Shown: piece by piece, positions 27,691 to 35,980 of the stretch
How the letters are laid out: each line of letters starts with the position of its first letter
Numbering within the stretch: the stretch's first letter is position 1
Assembly (NCBI GenBank): GCA_963797335.1
Contig: CAWCOU010000006.1
Location: forward strand, 558,001-622,000
DNA from: CAWCOU01 sp963797335
GTDB taxonomy: Bacteria > Pseudomonadota > Gammaproteobacteria > JAURND01
Length of the DNA stretch: 64,000 bases
Direction: 5' to 3'
The notes under the pieces: generated by a model
The model's database searches: none
The model's input: the letters and a program-made list of their open reading frames with translations, nothing else
What the model was told of the DNA's origin: nothing
Program-made: the position numbers and the translations under genes

Positions 27691-28095
27691 CTATGGCTGT
27701 TTATGAAAAGCGGGTACCGGACAATCTTGGGGATTAGAGGATTGGCAAACAATTTTATCGACACCTTGCACCCGTTGCCAATGGCCTTTAAATTGAGTTT
27801 GCTCAGGAGACGGTAAAGGGAATCGGTGCCTGGAAACCATCGAATCTTGCACTTGCCCAGAATAGGAGCAAAAATAACGCGGACCACCTTGATAATCGAT
27901 TAAGGTTGCCCCGATTAAAACATCCTTACCATTACAATTGCCATCGGCAGTGGCGCAGCGCCAGAATATTGCAGCACTTGATTTTTCAGCCGCCATATTC
28001 GTTTTCGGACAATAATAACTTTTGGTATTGGCGTAGCCAACGGTTGAAATAAGTAAGGACAATGGCAATAGTAGGGCTAATTTTCTTACGAACAT
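27691..28095 (-). CDS. Small secreted Cys-containing protein
   Basis: A 134-residue protein with a clear signal peptide (KLALLLPLSLLISTVGYA, cleavage near residue 22) and six cysteines in the mature part, compatible with disulfides in the periplasm. Local patterns are SYYCPKTN, FWRCATADGNCNGKDVLIG, YFCSYSG and IVCQSSNPQDCPVP. I do not recognise the family. It is convergent with dinB. Confidence 0.6.
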   Translation of the reverse strand: MFVRKLALLLPLSLLISTVGYANTKSYYCPKTNMAAEKSSAAIFWRCATADGNCNGKDVLIGATLIDYQGGPRYFCSYSGQVQDSMVSRHRFPLPSPEQTQFKGHWQRVQGVDKIVCQSSNPQDCPVPAFHKQP

Positions 28096-28427
28096 GGTTA
28101 GACATCCCCATCAAATGTCAAAATTTACTAAATAGACTTGTTTTTAATTGTAACCTTGGCTTTTTTTATTGTCAATTTTGAGCTGAAATACCCCCACTCT
28201 CAATCCAAAAATTCGCATATCCCATTTGAATCCCCCAGATAAACCCTTCATAATGATAGCCACCTGTAACCACTCAAGGCAGATTTCAGAACATCGGGAA
28301 GGGTTGCTATCGAATTGAGAATTATCATGTCCCATTTAGAAAAAAAAGAAATAAAGACCAACTTTCAATTCGGTCGTGAACTCCGGCCAGAAGCCTCCCA
28401 TGCAATATATCAGCGAGTTTTTAAGTA

Positions 28428-28577
28428 ATGAAAATTATTGTAGTGGGTGGCACCGGCACTATTGGCCACGCTGTAGTAAAAGAATTATCCTGCCCAAACC
28501 GGACAAATATATCGGGTAGGATAAGTGAACAGTTTAAACGGGGATATGGCGGTTTTCTCGTCACACATTCATGGTAA
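28428..28577 (+). pseudogene. N-terminal remnant of a short-chain dehydrogenase
   Basis: MKIIVVGGTGTIGHAVVKEL is a textbook NAD(P)-binding start with GxxGxxG. After about 21 codons the homology ends and a frame of unrelated sequence runs into a stop inside the opposing FadL-type gene. A 33-codon frame just before it (28327-28428, MSHLEKKEIKTN...) overlaps its start in TAATG and may be the tail of its former neighbour. The rest of 28096-28427 holds nothing clear. Confidence 0.55.
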
Positions 28578-29847
28578 TTTTCAGAGAAATGGAATTTCGG
28601 TAGGCCTTATTAATACCGTTAATAGTATTAATTGAGTTTTGCACATCAATCGTTTGATTTTGCACAAATGCATGCGCATAACTGGCATCGAGACTAATGA
28701 CTTTACTCAATTTATACCCAAGCGATGTTCCTAGAATAAAATTATTTCCTTCAACTATTTGATAATTCGGATTGCCAGGAGATTGCACAAAACTGCCCGC
28801 GGTACGTATAACCCATTTGTCTGATAAATGATAATACCCGCCTAAGGTGTAAACCCAGCCATTCTGAAAATGCAGCGGAACCGTGACATTAGATACAATT
28901 ACCGGCGTGGTACCTATTTGTGTCGCTAAGTTATTGGCATTAATTTTATTGTAGATATCCCACTTTATCCATTGCAGCGTGCTAATCAAACCTAGCTTAC
29001 GCGAGAGAAATTGATTGATAGAAAGTACATATCTGGCCGGAGTCCAATAATCAAATGAAAAACTATTCGAGGAAATACCAGGACTACTTTCCAGCTCGCT
29101 GCTGCCATTGAAATGATACGTTATGGCGCTGCGGTAGTTTAAGCCGATTTGGGTTGCCTGTGATAGTTTTAAAAGTATTCCGACATCACCACCCAACGCA
29201 TTGGCATTGGCCTCATTACGGCTTTGCACATCAGGAACATCTATATTCGAAAATCCGGAAACGGGAGTGAAGAGAAAATTAGCATGTGAAAAATTAAGAC
29301 CAGCACCTATTGACAGGTAATCATTCAACTTAATACCCATGGCTGGAACAATATCAAGCGCTTGCACATTATTGTCTGATATCGCGTAGCGCAGAATAGA
29401 ACTTTGATCGATATCTCGGTTAAAGCTATTCCCTACTACGGCTAAACCAACAAATATCCTATCCGATATTGGCAATCCCAAATAGCCGGAGGGTAATGAA
29501 TAATTGGATTGCGAATTAGCCACCCCGGATTGACTAAAACCAGTCGTCGATTGAGTTGCCGTACCTGTAAATTGACTATGAAAATCGGCGCGGGTGCCTA
29601 GCAATATTATTTGAGCATTTTTTAAAAAAGTTAACGCGGCGGGGTTATAATAGGCTGCAGTCGCGTCATTAATAACCGCAGCGCCCATGGTCGCCTCAAT
29701 AAAAGAAGCATTGCTAACGGCAGGCATTACGAGGAGTGTGAATGCAAAAATAACTTTCCATGGCATTCTAAAAAAATTCCATTGTCTCATCTGTTCATCC
29801 ATGTACACATAATAGTAACTACTCGCACGTCGTCCAGACATCCCCAT
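28561..29847 (-). CDS. OmpP1/FadL-type outer membrane protein
   Basis: A 428-residue predicted beta barrel. A signal segment (PWKVIFAFTLLVMPAVSNA) is followed by the FadL-like pattern ATMGAAVINDATAAYYNPAAL near the mature N terminus. Repeating amphipathic strands include GYLGLPISDRIFVGLAV, SIGAGLNF and YTLGGYYHLSDKWVIR, and it ends with the aromatic-poor barrel strand ISLKITMNV. FadL proteins move hydrophobic molecules such as long-chain fatty acids across the outer membrane. The true start may be one of several in-frame ATGs before the signal peptide. Confidence 0.85.
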   Translation of the reverse strand: MGMSGRRASSYYYVYMDEQMRQWNFFRMPWKVIFAFTLLVMPAVSNASFIEATMGAAVINDATAAYYNPAALTFLKNAQIILLGTRADFHSQFTGTATQSTTGFSQSGVANSQSNYSLPSGYLGLPISDRIFVGLAVVGNSFNRDIDQSSILRYAISDNNVQALDIVPAMGIKLNDYLSIGAGLNFSHANFLFTPVSGFSNIDVPDVQSRNEANANALGGDVGILLKLSQATQIGLNYRSAITYHFNGSSELESSPGISSNSFSFDYWTPARYVLSINQFLSRKLGLISTLQWIKWDIYNKINANNLATQIGTTPVIVSNVTVPLHFQNGWVYTLGGYYHLSDKWVIRTAGSFVQSPGNPNYQIVEGNNFILGTSLGYKLSKVISLDASYAHAFVQNQTIDVQNSINTINGINKAYRNSISLKITMNV

Positions 29848-29895
29848 GCCTCGACGACGGCTCTATAGAGGGTGCAAGCACTTACAAATAATTTT

Positions 29896-29920
29896 CCTAA
29901 CTTCGGATAAGGAAGTTAGG
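29896..29920 (-). terminator. Hairpin after the coiled-coil gene
   Basis: CCTAACTTC and GAAGTTAGG pair over 9 bp with a 7-base loop, 11 bases after the stop of the minus-strand coiled-coil gene. The T-tract beyond it is weak (AAAATTATTT), so termination efficiency is uncertain. Confidence 0.45.
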
Positions 29921-29930
29921 GATAAAATTT

Positions 29931-30683
29931 TTATCTCTTACTAGGACTCCGCGGATCATCACTTCCTGGTGGCAAACTAGCAATAGGCGGTGAGACCGAT
30001 GTAGACATGGCTGAACCAGATGATGCCGTAGCATAAATAGGTGATCCTGAGTCTTTTGCAGCAGTACGTTTTCCATCTAGCACTTCTTTCACCCCAACTG
30101 ATGTTCCTTTCAGTTGTGCTTCTAGTTTTTGCAATTCTCCTGTCTGTTCTTGCAATCGGTCTTGATGTTTTTGCCATCGTATTTTACATAGTATTAAGTC
30201 TATATTCCCTTCGAGAATACTAACGTCTCGTATAAAGCGTTCCACTTTAGTTTTTTCTGCAAGCTTTTTAAAAGTGGTTACTTCCGACAATAACTTCTCA
30301 TAATGTTTGCATATCTCTGCAGACTGCTTAGGTGTCTTGCCCTGCTCTAGATCTTGGAAGTCTTTTTTATATTCGGAAAGCAAATCTGTATATCTCAGCG
30401 AAAATCCTTGAGCACGCCCTTCTAAGCTAGTAGGTGATAGTGATAGTCGCGCTTTCTGCTCTTCCTCCAACATTCTAGGTGGTTTAAATTTTTGGTCAAA
30501 TATCTGGTCTTCTAATTGTAGTAACTCTTGTTTTTTTAATTGTAATTTCAATTTTTCTATATGTTTTCCCAATGGCTCTATTTCTATTTGAAATCGTGCC
30601 CTTTGTTGATATAACTGTTCTATTTTTTGTTGTAATTGTTCCGAGGAATTTTTTGCGTCTTGTACCCTACTCTCTTGTGTCAT
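29931..30683 (-). CDS. Unrecognised coiled-coil protein, effector-like
   Basis: A 250-residue protein with long heptad-rich helices (QLQQKIEQLYQQRARF, IEKLKLQLKKQELLQLE) and a second coil near residues 160-200. A Ser/Pro-rich, probably disordered C terminus ends DPRSPSKR. There is no signal peptide. The ATG at 30683 has GGAGG 7 bases upstream; an earlier in-frame TTG does not. It starts MTQES, close to the MTQEV of the coiled-coil gene at 12610. No family is recognised. A type IV secretion effector is plausible for a Legionellales genome but unproven. Confidence 0.55.
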   Translation of the reverse strand: MTQESRVQDAKNSSEQLQQKIEQLYQQRARFQIEIEPLGKHIEKLKLQLKKQELLQLEDQIFDQKFKPPRMLEEEQKARLSLSPTSLEGRAQGFSLRYTDLLSEYKKDFQDLEQGKTPKQSAEICKHYEKLLSEVTTFKKLAEKTKVERFIRDVSILEGNIDLILCKIRWQKHQDRLQEQTGELQKLEAQLKGTSVGVKEVLDGKRTAAKDSGSPIYATASSGSAMSTSVSPPIASLPPGSDDPRSPSKR

Positions 30684-31031
30684 AATATAGCCTCCATGAA
30701 TAAATAATTTTGACAATAATGCCGGTTATGGAAAAAATATGGCTTGAGCTTTCATTAATAAGAAAATCCATGTCAAAACTATTGAGGCTGCTACAGATTT
30801 TTCACAAAAAGACAAACACTCTGATCCCTGCCCATTAAAGTGACCTTTCTAAATATACAGATAGTAGAAAATTAAGTCAAGTTAACAAAAATATCACAAA
30901 AATCCCCATAAAAACACCAAGGGTGCGCCGTCTTAACAAATAGGTTTTTAGGTTATTATAGCCCCCCATTGGGGAGTGTTATAGCTAAGTGTTATTTGCC
31001 CCCCCTGAACTACCCTTTTTTAGGTTAGGTT

Positions 31032-31040
31032 TGCTATACT
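31032..31040 (+). promoter_or_regulatory. Extended -10 element before trehalase
   Basis: TGCTATACT lies 30 bases before the treA start codon and fits an extended -10 (TGn + TATACT). No strong -35 is seen. The rest of the 30717-31070 spacer is AT-rich with a GCCCCCCATTGGGGA patch and no gene. Confidence 0.4.
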
Positions 31041-31070
31041 TTCTCAACAAACACTGCGCAAGGACATCAC

Positions 31071-32675
31071 ATGCAGATTAAGATAAAAAATCGTTGGCTG
31101 TTATCCTTTATCCTTTCGGTATTTTTAACCAATGCTTATGCATTAATTGATACTCATCAAACGGCGGCTAAACCAACCTCACTGCAAACCCAAGCACCTC
31201 CAACAAATTCACCTGTATATGAATATATTCAAAACAATTGGACCACCTTAACTCGTTCGAATGCGCAATTATTACAAGCTGCTATTGATCCAAAGGTTAA
31301 CCCTACCCCCAAAAAATGGATAGTTTACATACCCGCTCAAGCATCCCTAGAAAAAATTTCTAATGAATTAGAGAAACAAATGCCCGCGGCGGATTTCAAA
31401 AAAATTGCTTTACGACACCTACCTGCTGACATTCATAATATCCCTCCTGGCTTGCTTTATTTACCTTACCCTTATGTCGTTCCAGGTGGCATGTTTAATG
31501 AACAGTATGGTTGGGATAGTTATTTTATTATTTTAGGTTTATTAGAATCCCAACAAGTCGCCTTAGCAAAAAATATGGTGGATAATTTTATTTATGAAAT
31601 CACTTATTATGGAAAAATATTAAACTCTAACCGGACATTTCATTTAGAAAGATCGCAACCACCCTTGCTGACGGAAATGATTTTAGCAGTGTATGCTAAA
31701 ACTCAAGATAAAATATGGCTAAAATCAACATTGCCTTCGGTTGAAAAATTATATACTTTCTGGACAAGACCACCCCACATAATTCCAGAAATAGGTTTAT
31801 CTCGTTATTACGCAGAAGGCCAAGGTCCCACCTATGAGGCAATGATACCAGATAAGGCGACTGGAAAAGTCTATTATGATGAAGTGAAGGGATATTATCG
31901 GCAATATCCTGTATCCGACTATGATGTCAATTTATACTACGATAAAAATAAAGACGAATTAACTCCGTTGTTTTACGCCAATGATCGAAGCTTAAGAGAG
32001 TCAGGATTTGATATAACAGGTCAATATGGAGCCTTTGGCGCAACCATTACCGACTATGCGCCCGTCACACTCAATTCCTTATTGTACAAAATGGAAAGTG
32101 AAACTCAGCAAATCTATGCCCTGCTAGGAGACATAAAACAAGCGCAGCTATGGCAAAACAAAGCTAAGAAACGAGCCGAATTTATTAATCATTATCTATG
32201 GGACAATACCACCGGTTACTATTTTGATTATAATTTCAAAACCAAACAAACGAGACCTTATATTGATGCAAGCACTTTTTATCCTTTGTGGGCCGGTATT
32301 GCTTCCTCAGATCAAGCTAAACGAATCGTAGAAAATTTACCCGCATTAGAAACGGACTGCGGCATTGTGACCAGTCGATACGTCACTCATATGCAGTGGG
32401 ATGCACCCTATGGTTGGGCACCATTGCAATATTTTGCTGTCATAGGGCTTGCGAATTATGGAAATGATGAAGCAGCGCGCCGAATTGCTCGAAAATGGCT
32501 CAATTTAATTGATCGTGATTTTGCCAGACACGGAAAAATTGTGGAGAAATACGACGTCTATCGTTGCAGCTCAGAGTTAACGATACGTTACGGTTACTCC
32601 AGCAATGAAGCGGGTTTTGGTTGGACGAATGGTGTCTATTTATTTTTCCGGGATTTTTTAAATCGCCTGTATTAA
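31071..32675 (+). CDS. treA: Periplasmic trehalase (GH37)
   Basis: Splits trehalose into two glucose molecules. A signal peptide (LLSFILSVFLTNAYA) directs export. The two PROSITE-type trehalase signatures are visible: PGGMFNEQYGWDSYF near residues 139-153 and QWDAPYGWAPLQY near 441-453. Length (534) fits periplasmic GH37 trehalases. No trehalose transporter or regulator is nearby. In a host-associated bacterium this could serve osmoprotection or use of host (for example insect or amoeba) trehalose; that is inference. Confidence 0.93.
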   Translation: MQIKIKNRWLLSFILSVFLTNAYALIDTHQTAAKPTSLQTQAPPTNSPVYEYIQNNWTTLTRSNAQLLQAAIDPKVNPTPKKWIVYIPAQASLEKISNELEKQMPAADFKKIALRHLPADIHNIPPGLLYLPYPYVVPGGMFNEQYGWDSYFIILGLLESQQVALAKNMVDNFIYEITYYGKILNSNRTFHLERSQPPLLTEMILAVYAKTQDKIWLKSTLPSVEKLYTFWTRPPHIIPEIGLSRYYAEGQGPTYEAMIPDKATGKVYYDEVKGYYRQYPVSDYDVNLYYDKNKDELTPLFYANDRSLRESGFDITGQYGAFGATITDYAPVTLNSLLYKMESETQQIYALLGDIKQAQLWQNKAKKRAEFINHYLWDNTTGYYFDYNFKTKQTRPYIDASTFYPLWAGIASSDQAKRIVENLPALETDCGIVTSRYVTHMQWDAPYGWAPLQYFAVIGLANYGNDEAARRIARKWLNLIDRDFARHGKIVEKYDVYRCSSELTIRYGYSSNEAGFGWTNGVYLFFRDFLNRLY

Positions 32676-32792
32676 TTAGCTATCCGCGCTAAGAACCATT
32701 GCCATGGGCTTTGAAAGGACGGTAGAGCACCTCACTATTCCTACGATTCTCATTTGTGGACAAGCGTGGTGACGGCAGGGCAAGATCCGTTT

Positions 32793-33254
32793 TTATTTGA
32801 TATAAGTAAAATCAATCTCTGTAGCCCCGTTTACAGGAGAAGTGGTAGGATTAATTTCCATTGATCCATCCGTAAAGATGTTACCGATATCAACGGTAAC
32901 CACTCCATTATTATCATGCGGGGTAAACCATGTTGATCCTACTATGACGTAATGAGGATCGTAGCAATTGTTAGTACAACTGTCAGCATTGCAGCCTGTA
33001 GATGGTGTATACAGGTAAAGAATATAATCTTTTTTCTTTTCCATGTCCATTTTTGAGAAAGGTTTTATATCCACTCCTCCTGCAGGTGAGAGGACTATTC
33101 CGTTACTCTCGTCTGCACCAATTACACAAAGATATTTAGTCTCACCTATTTTGGGAAAATACTTCGTTGTCATCTCCCCGGGTCCGGCCAAGCCTAGTAC
33201 TGGAATGACAATTGTTAAAAGGGAAAAAAACTTTAATGTTTTTGGCATTGCCAT
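32793..33254 (-). CDS. Small secreted protein of unknown function
   Basis: A 153-residue protein with a signal peptide (TLKFFSLLTIVIPVLGLAG). The mature part contains a Cys cluster (STGCNADSCTNNCYDP) and beta-rich segments (HYVIVGSTWFTPHDNNGVVTVDIG). No family is recognised. It is convergent with treA. The region 33255-33702 upstream shows no supportable gene. Confidence 0.55.
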   Translation of the reverse strand: MAMPKTLKFFSLLTIVIPVLGLAGPGEMTTKYFPKIGETKYLCVIGADESNGIVLSPAGGVDIKPFSKMDMEKKKDYILYLYTPSTGCNADSCTNNCYDPHYVIVGSTWFTPHDNNGVVTVDIGNIFTDGSMEINPTTSPVNGATEIDFTYIK

Positions 33255-33702
33255 GATGTCTTCTCACTACAATAATCACTTTTTATAAGTATAATATGGT
33301 TTTAAGGTTTTTCCAGTATTTCATTGTCTTAATTTATGCACATTTCACACGTTTTATCGTGGCCAAAGTCGATTTTATTCGTAAGATATTTGATTGAAAA
33401 TTCAATATTTAACAAAAGCCGACGGGGCATCGGTGTTTTTTTAGGGTGCGCGGATGAATGGATACTGACGCGGATATTATGGAGGGAAAAACGCCGATTC
33501 CGCCGATGGTCGAGGACGCCAAAATAAAAGAATGTTCGATTGACTCAGTCATAAATTTTTTATTCTTTTTTGGAAGCCGGTGTTGTAGCTCTGCGTAAAT
33601 TAGCTTAAAACGGCAGTCATCGATGACTGGGTCAATCAAGGTCCCTGCTTCAATATCTCGGTTAATGAGTTAGGACCCATTCATATCCTACCTATGCTTT
33701 CA
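33255..33702. other. Non-coding stretch
   Basis: About 450 bases without a gene I can support. Short frames here have no ribosome sites and unlikely composition. A patch TGACGCGGATATTATGGAGGG (33464-33484) loosely resembles TGACACGGATAATGGAGGG near 37367, possibly a minor repeat. Confidence 0.4.
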
Positions 33703-34701
33703 TCACTTCCTTCTGCCTGATTTAATTTCAAATTTATCTATCGGGTCTTGAACCTCTTCCGGTGAAAAGCAAGTTCGAGGAAATCCAGAATACCGTTCCA
33801 TTCTCTGCCGCCAATTTTTAGAAGAATCTGTAGAGGGAAGCGTTTGGGATACCAATAGATTGTCTCCTCCACTCTCCGTAAGTTTATTATCTCTTACGCT
33901 GGATAACGGTGGAGTGCTAAATGCAAAATGGGTATAACTTGGCATCGATTGGGTTTGCTGGCTATGCTCAGTCGCGGGTCTAAAAAATTCGGGGGATGAA
34001 TATAAACTGCATTCCCGAATTGATCGATCGGCACTTTGCAAAGGCGTTTCGACTATCATTGCTATTGACGAGAGAACAAACCATGCGGGGTACTTGTTCA
34101 AAAATTGAGGATCGCTTAGAAACATTCCTCCGGCTATAGTGGCATTTAAACTTTCTAATGGAGCCGTAGTGACATTTGAGCCTGCTCCAAAAACCATAGT
34201 GGCCCTTAAATTTCTTGCTGAGCTTGGCGGTTTTTGATCTAACACAGTTAGCGTAGGGGCAATACATGACGGTGGCGGTTTGGGCATTTGCTTTTTTAAT
34301 TCATATAATAAGTCCTCCAAATCCTGCTTACAGCCCAAGCTTACTTCATTTTCACTGGTAAAAATGCGGAGGAAAATAAGCATGTTTTCTAAAAACTCTT
34401 GAAATGCAAAGAAAGACTTCTTCACTAAAAGGTAGTTCTGTTGTTTAGTCTCTTTTGCCAAGTGTTTGCAAATATTTAAACAAGCTGGCAAAACGTCCTG
34501 CGATACCAATAGCTGCAGGTCGCCCATTAATTGGTTTTTATCTTTGCAAATGTCAATACAATCCAACGCCGAATTAAAACTCTTCCAAATTTTTTCTAGC
34601 AGCTGATCAAATGGCGGGCCAAGTTGGTGGTGTGTTTTTAGGAATTCAATTGTTTTTTTGGTCTTATTTATCTTATCTATTGCTTTCTTATTATCTTCCA
34701 C
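33703..34701 (-). CDS. Unrecognised cytoplasmic protein, effector-like
   Basis: A 332-residue protein with a GTG start preceded by GAGG. Residues 1-145 are predicted helical (KINKTKKTIEFLKTHHQLG, QDLEDLLYELKKQMP). A Pro/Ser-rich middle contains two similar units, LRATMVFGAGSNVTTAP and LNATIAGGMFLS. The C-terminal third is Ser/Thr/Pro-rich and basic at the end (IKSGRRK). There is no signal peptide or known domain. Isolated position, AT-rich composition and helical build resemble secreted effectors, with no direct proof. Confidence 0.5.
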   Translation of the reverse strand: MEDNKKAIDKINKTKKTIEFLKTHHQLGPPFDQLLEKIWKSFNSALDCIDICKDKNQLMGDLQLLVSQDVLPACLNICKHLAKETKQQNYLLVKKSFFAFQEFLENMLIFLRIFTSENEVSLGCKQDLEDLLYELKKQMPKPPPSCIAPTLTVLDQKPPSSARNLRATMVFGAGSNVTTAPLESLNATIAGGMFLSDPQFLNKYPAWFVLSSIAMIVETPLQSADRSIRECSLYSSPEFFRPATEHSQQTQSMPSYTHFAFSTPPLSSVRDNKLTESGGDNLLVSQTLPSTDSSKNWRQRMERYSGFPRTCFSPEEVQDPIDKFEIKSGRRK

Positions 34702-34786
34702 TTTTCAACCTCATATTATCTATAGCATAAGCAAATTGCGCCATATTCACGCATGGTATTCTTTATTAATTTTCTCTTAACAAACG

Positions 34787-34799
34787 GGAGGGGTCAAGT
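34787..34799. repeat. GGAGGGGTCAAGT motif, isolated copy
   Basis: The same 13-mer occurs twice in front of each REP-type transposase copy (53118, 53136 and, partly or fully, 59175 and 59187). This isolated copy, next to the cupin remnant, may mark a former insertion. Confidence 0.45.
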
Positions 34800-34910
34800 A
34801 TTTACGAGGGATATATGTTTTTATTGAGTATTCCTTCCAGAACATGAGCTAGGGCATTGATCCCTAGTGGGAACAATGTTATTACGCTTCTTATCTGTTC
34901 TGTAGGGTAA

Positions 34911-35078
34911 CCCGATGATATAATCTCTTTTTTTACCAAAATGATGGAAGACACCGAAACCTTACTAAAACCAGGGGATATTGTCATTCAACGCGGCACA
35001 AACCATGCTTGGAGTAATCGGACCGAAACCCCTTGTATACAACTGGCTATTCTCCTGGATGCCGTGCCTCAGGAATAG
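34911..35078 (+). pseudogene. C-terminal remnant of a cupin protein
   Basis: The frame from the stop at 34908 reads METDTE-like MEDTETLLKPGDIVIQRG, then TNHAWSNRTETPC, and ends LDAVPQE. The GDxVxQRGTNHAWxNR pattern is the second cupin motif with its metal His. The first cupin motif is missing, and no ribosome site precedes the internal ATGs at 34941 and 34944, so this is a truncated gene. Confidence 0.6.
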
Positions 35079-35299
35079 CAACCCCTTTATTCTTTTATAA
35101 TGACAGTTGAGCCATAAAAAAGAGTTTTCTTGGAATCATTATTTTTTCCATAAGGCAACGATATCTATTTCCCCATTTTCGGTAAGAATTAATATGCTGC
35201 AGTATCATTAACTTAGGCAAGCCTGGCTACTTATTACATAAAATCAATAAGTTATAGGCATTGATCTAAGGGGGGAAGATCTCAAAACAACTCCAGAAC

Positions 35300-35320
35300 T
35301 GCTATACTAATACTATTAGT
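35300..35320 (+). promoter_or_regulatory. Extended -10 with overlapping operator-like palindrome
   Basis: TGCTATACT (35300-35308) fits an extended -10. It is overlapped by ACTAATACTATTAGT (35306-35320), a perfect palindrome with 7-bp arms and a one-base centre located where transcription should start. A repressor site for the following secreted protein gene is likely. No other feature was seen in 35079-35299. Confidence 0.5.
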
Positions 35321-35343
35321 ATTGCATGCGGAGGAAATATTTT

Positions 35344-35802
35344 ATGAAAGAAAAAAGTTCATATTTGCTTAAAACAATTTTTTTGGTAATTGGTTTGCTA
35401 GGATTGGCCCCGTTGGCCGGTGCTGCTGGTTTTTATTATGGTAATACTTGGTATCCAAACAAAGCCGCTTTTTGTTCCTTAGCCTGGACTCACAATCTTC
35501 CGATTTGTATCAATCCCGGATATGCTAATACAGGCTATTATGGTCACCCTAGTGGGAATTATTACTACAATAATACCTATTATCATAATAATACCTATTA
35601 TCATTCAGGCTATACAAATCCATATTATTATCCAAATTACACGAAATATAATGGCGCCCATGGTGGGCATTATTATACATCGCCCAATGGTAATGTTTAC
35701 TCACATCCGTACAACTACAATAACCATCCTGGTTATGGTCATAAAACCGTAGGTAATACCAACATCTATTACGGCCACGGCCATGCGGTTGCACATAGAT
35801 AA
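35344..35802 (+). CDS. Secreted Tyr/Asn/His-rich low-complexity protein
   Basis: A 152-residue protein with a signal peptide (LLKTIFLVIGLLGLAPLAGA). The mature part is dominated by Tyr, Asn, His and Gly: near-repeats NNTYYH occur twice, followed by NPYYYPNYTKYNG and a His/Gly tail. A short folded-looking N-terminal part has two Cys (AFCSLAWTHNLPICINPG). Such composition suggests a surface or matrix protein, perhaps metal-binding through His; this is inference. The ATG at 35344 is preceded by GGAGG. It is monocistronic, with its own promoter and terminator. Confidence 0.6.
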   Translation: MKEKSSYLLKTIFLVIGLLGLAPLAGAAGFYYGNTWYPNKAAFCSLAWTHNLPICINPGYANTGYYGHPSGNYYYNNTYYHNNTYYHSGYTNPYYYPNYTKYNGAHGGHYYTSPNGNVYSHPYNYNNHPGYGHKTVGNTNIYYGHGHAVAHR

Positions 35803-35829
35803 CCCCATGTTGGTTCAATGACCACCAAT

Positions 35830-35857
35830 AAAAAGCCCTTCCTCGGAAGGGCTTTTT
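35830..35857 (+). terminator. Rho-independent terminator
   Basis: AAAAAGCCCTTCC and GGAAGGGCTTTTT pair around a TC(GG) loop and are flanked by A- and T-tracts, about 28 bases after the secreted protein stop. This is a strong, possibly bidirectional intrinsic terminator. Confidence 0.9.
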
Positions 35858-35980
35858 AAATTAAATTGACCCATGCTCAGCTAGTATCAGCCGTTTCTAT
35901 GTATTTACTTTTAGACACAATTGTATTATGGTTGTTTATCTATAAATAATCACCACAATATATATGAGCTAGGGGTTGGT

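Noticed and set aside
28144..28335. 63-codon minus-strand frame in the 28 kb gap
   Set aside because: No support beyond being open; it overlaps remnants on the other strand.
33409..33639. 76-codon minus-strand frame
   Set aside because: No ribosome site or family pattern; composition looks non-coding.
35522..35818. Isoleucine-rich and Asn-rich frames opposite or overlapping the Tyr/Asn/His-rich gene
   Set aside because: Artifacts of low-complexity codons read in other frames.
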